Shown here: positions 6,285-7,268 of the stretch, in pieces
Layout of the letters: every line of letters begins with the position of its first letter
Numbering within the stretch: the stretch's first letter is position 1
From: Rikenellaceae bacterium
GTDB lineage: Bacteria > Bacteroidota > Bacteroidia > Bacteroidales > Rikenellaceae
NCBI GenBank assembly: GCA_020859875.1
Contig: JAJBVJ010000170.1
Coordinates: 1-7,268, forward strand
Length of the DNA: 7,268 bases
Direction of reading: 5' to 3'
Made by a program: the position numbers and the translations under genes
The notes under the pieces: model-generated
Databases searched by the model: none
What the model was told of the DNA's origin: nothing
The model's input: the letters and a program-made list of their open reading frames with translations, nothing else

Positions 6285-7268
6285 CTATTTGCCGATCAGC
6301 TCCACACTCCGGCGGATGAACGTGTCGAGGCTCTCGCCTTTGAGCATACCGTTGGAGAGCAGGGCAAGGTCGACAAGCTGCTTTACCAGAGGGGTCTCGC
6401 TTCCGATTTGTCGCAGCTTGGAATTCTTTTCGGAGGTGAGTTCGTCCAGCCTCTTCTCGAGCTCTTCCCGTTTATCCTTCTCCTCTGTGGTGATTTCCTC
6501 ATCTTTCTTTCCCTTAACCACCTCGTCGAGTGCCTTCTGCTCGGAACGTGCGGCATCTATCTTCTTGTTGACCTTGGCCAGTTTATCGCCATATTTACTT
6601 TCCACGTCGTCCAGGATATCTACTACCAGCGGGTGGTTACCGTTCACTGCAATGGTGTAATTGTCGGGCATCTGGCCGTAAAATTGAGCCATCCCCCCTC
6701 CGCCACCGGCGGCCGCCATGTCCTTCATCCGGCGCATATACTCGTTCTGGGTTATCACCACAGGGGAAGCCGAGGCATCGAGCGCCTCAAAAGTGACGTT
6801 ATAGTGTATCTTATCGTCCTGGGCGGGAAGCTGTGCCTCGAAAACCGGGCGAAGCGTCTCCTGCTGGGCCGTACTAAGCGACATCGAGAGGTTGGAATCT
6901 TTCTGGATCAGCTTCTCGATCACGTCGGAATCTACGCGGACAAATCTGGTCTGTTGGTTCTTATTCTCGTACCAGTTCACGAAATGGTTGTCCAGCTGGC
7001 CGTCCATCACCAGCACGTCGTAGCCTTTGGACCTTGCGCACTCTACGAAAGAATATTTGCCCGTCACGTCGTTGGTGTACAGATATATAAGGGTACCGTG
7101 CTTGTCGGTCTGGTTCTCCTTCACTTTTTCCTTGTATTCTTCCATGGTGTAATAGGCCCCCTCGGTATTTTTCACCAGGAGGAACCCTTCGGCCTTCTCG
7201 GCGAATTTCTCCTCGGTTATCACCCCGTACTGGATAAATACCTTCAGGTCGTCCCATTTGCTTTCGTA
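6285..7268 (-). CDS. htpG: Molecular chaperone HtpG (bacterial Hsp90), C-terminal half; 5' end outside window
   Basis: HtpG is a cytosolic ATP-dependent dimeric chaperone. The frame is open from the right edge to TAG at 6285-6287, giving 327 codons, about half of the protein; the N-terminal ATPase domain lies outside. An in-frame GTG at 7221-7223 is not the start, because conserved sequence (WDDLKVFIQYG) continues upstream of it. Family blocks seen in order are ITEEKFAEKAEGF, YLYTND, DVLVMDGQLDNHFV and RFVRVDSDVIEKLI in the middle domain, then SPVVITQNEYMRRMKDM, a glycine-rich stretch and NGNHPLVVDIL. LVDLALLSNGMLKGESLDTFIRRSVELI forms the dimerisation end and corresponds to the E. coli C terminus (ALLAERGTLEDPNLFIRR). 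Compared with E. coli, a highly charged helical insert encoded at about 6402-6587 lies inside the C-terminal domain. A minus-strand terminator follows the gene. Regulation cannot be judged because the promoter is not in the window. Confidence 0.95.
   Translation of the reverse strand, partial: YESKWDDLKVFIQYGVITEEKFAEKAEGFLLVKNTEGAYYTMEEYKEKVKENQTDKHGTLIYLYTNDVTGKYSFVECARSKGYDVLVMDGQLDNHFVNWYENKNQQTRFVRVDSDVIEKLIQKDSNLSMSLSTAQQETLRPVFEAQLPAQDDKIHYNVTFEALDASASPVVITQNEYMRRMKDMAAAGGGGGMAQFYGQMPDNYTIAVNGNHPLVVDILDDVESKYGDKLAKVNKKIDAARSEQKALDEVVKGKKDEEITTEEKDKREELEKRLDELTSEKNSKLRQIGSETPLVKQLVDLALLSNGMLKGESLDTFIRRSVELIGK

Noticed and set aside
7221..7223. GTG as the start of htpG
   Set aside because: The frame and conserved HtpG sequence continue upstream to the window edge, so this is an internal valine codon.
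1..7268. Novel multi-gene system, defence island, CRISPR array, tRNA/rRNA or insertion sequence
   Set aside because: All convincing genes are conserved housekeeping families. I saw no regularly spaced repeats, transposase, cloverleaf or terminal inverted repeats.

Overview
The window looks like ordinary housekeeping chromosome from a member of the Bacteroidota, most likely order Bacteroidales. Three things point there. The proteins have Bacteroidota-type features, such as an HtpG with a charged helical insert in its C-terminal domain and a DnaE opening with MPDFVHLHVHTQYS. Several upstream regions carry the phylum's TAnnTTTG-type -7 promoter element. Most starts have A-rich leaders without a Shine-Dalgarno sequence. 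A Rikenellaceae/Alistipes-like origin is only a guess from the moderately high GC content.

Layout: (1) 1-530, the C-terminal part of a DUF368 membrane protein (the family that includes the undecaprenyl-phosphate translocase PopT), overlapping aroE by four bases (527-1264, shikimate dehydrogenase). (2) A small DUF2007 gene on the minus strand (1268-1540) converges on aroE with three bases between the stop codons. (3) A 247-base divergent region (1541-1787) holds a candidate promoter for the DUF2007 gene and a good -7 element for dnaE. (4) dnaE (1788-5495), the replicative DNA polymerase III alpha subunit, has all the PHP-domain metal ligands, the three polymerase aspartates and a clamp-binding motif. 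(5) trxA (5608-5925), thioredoxin, ends at a strong intrinsic terminator (5947-5984). (6) A 300-base stretch without a convincing gene (5985-6284) holds a perfect hairpin, an orphan promoter-like sequence, a terminator for the minus strand and weak internal repeats. (7) The C-terminal half of htpG (Hsp90 chaperone) lies on the minus strand and runs off the right edge.

The genes do not form one pathway. Only DUF368 and aroE look translationally coupled. dnaE and trxA are co-oriented but separated by 112 bases with a candidate promoter in between. I found no defence system, mobile element, CRISPR array, RNA gene or other novel multi-gene system. The points worth a second look are small: the true dnaE start, the intact PHP site, biased proline codons in a DnaE linker, a cut-short zinc knuckle in the DUF2007 protein, the HtpG insert, and the structured gap before htpG.
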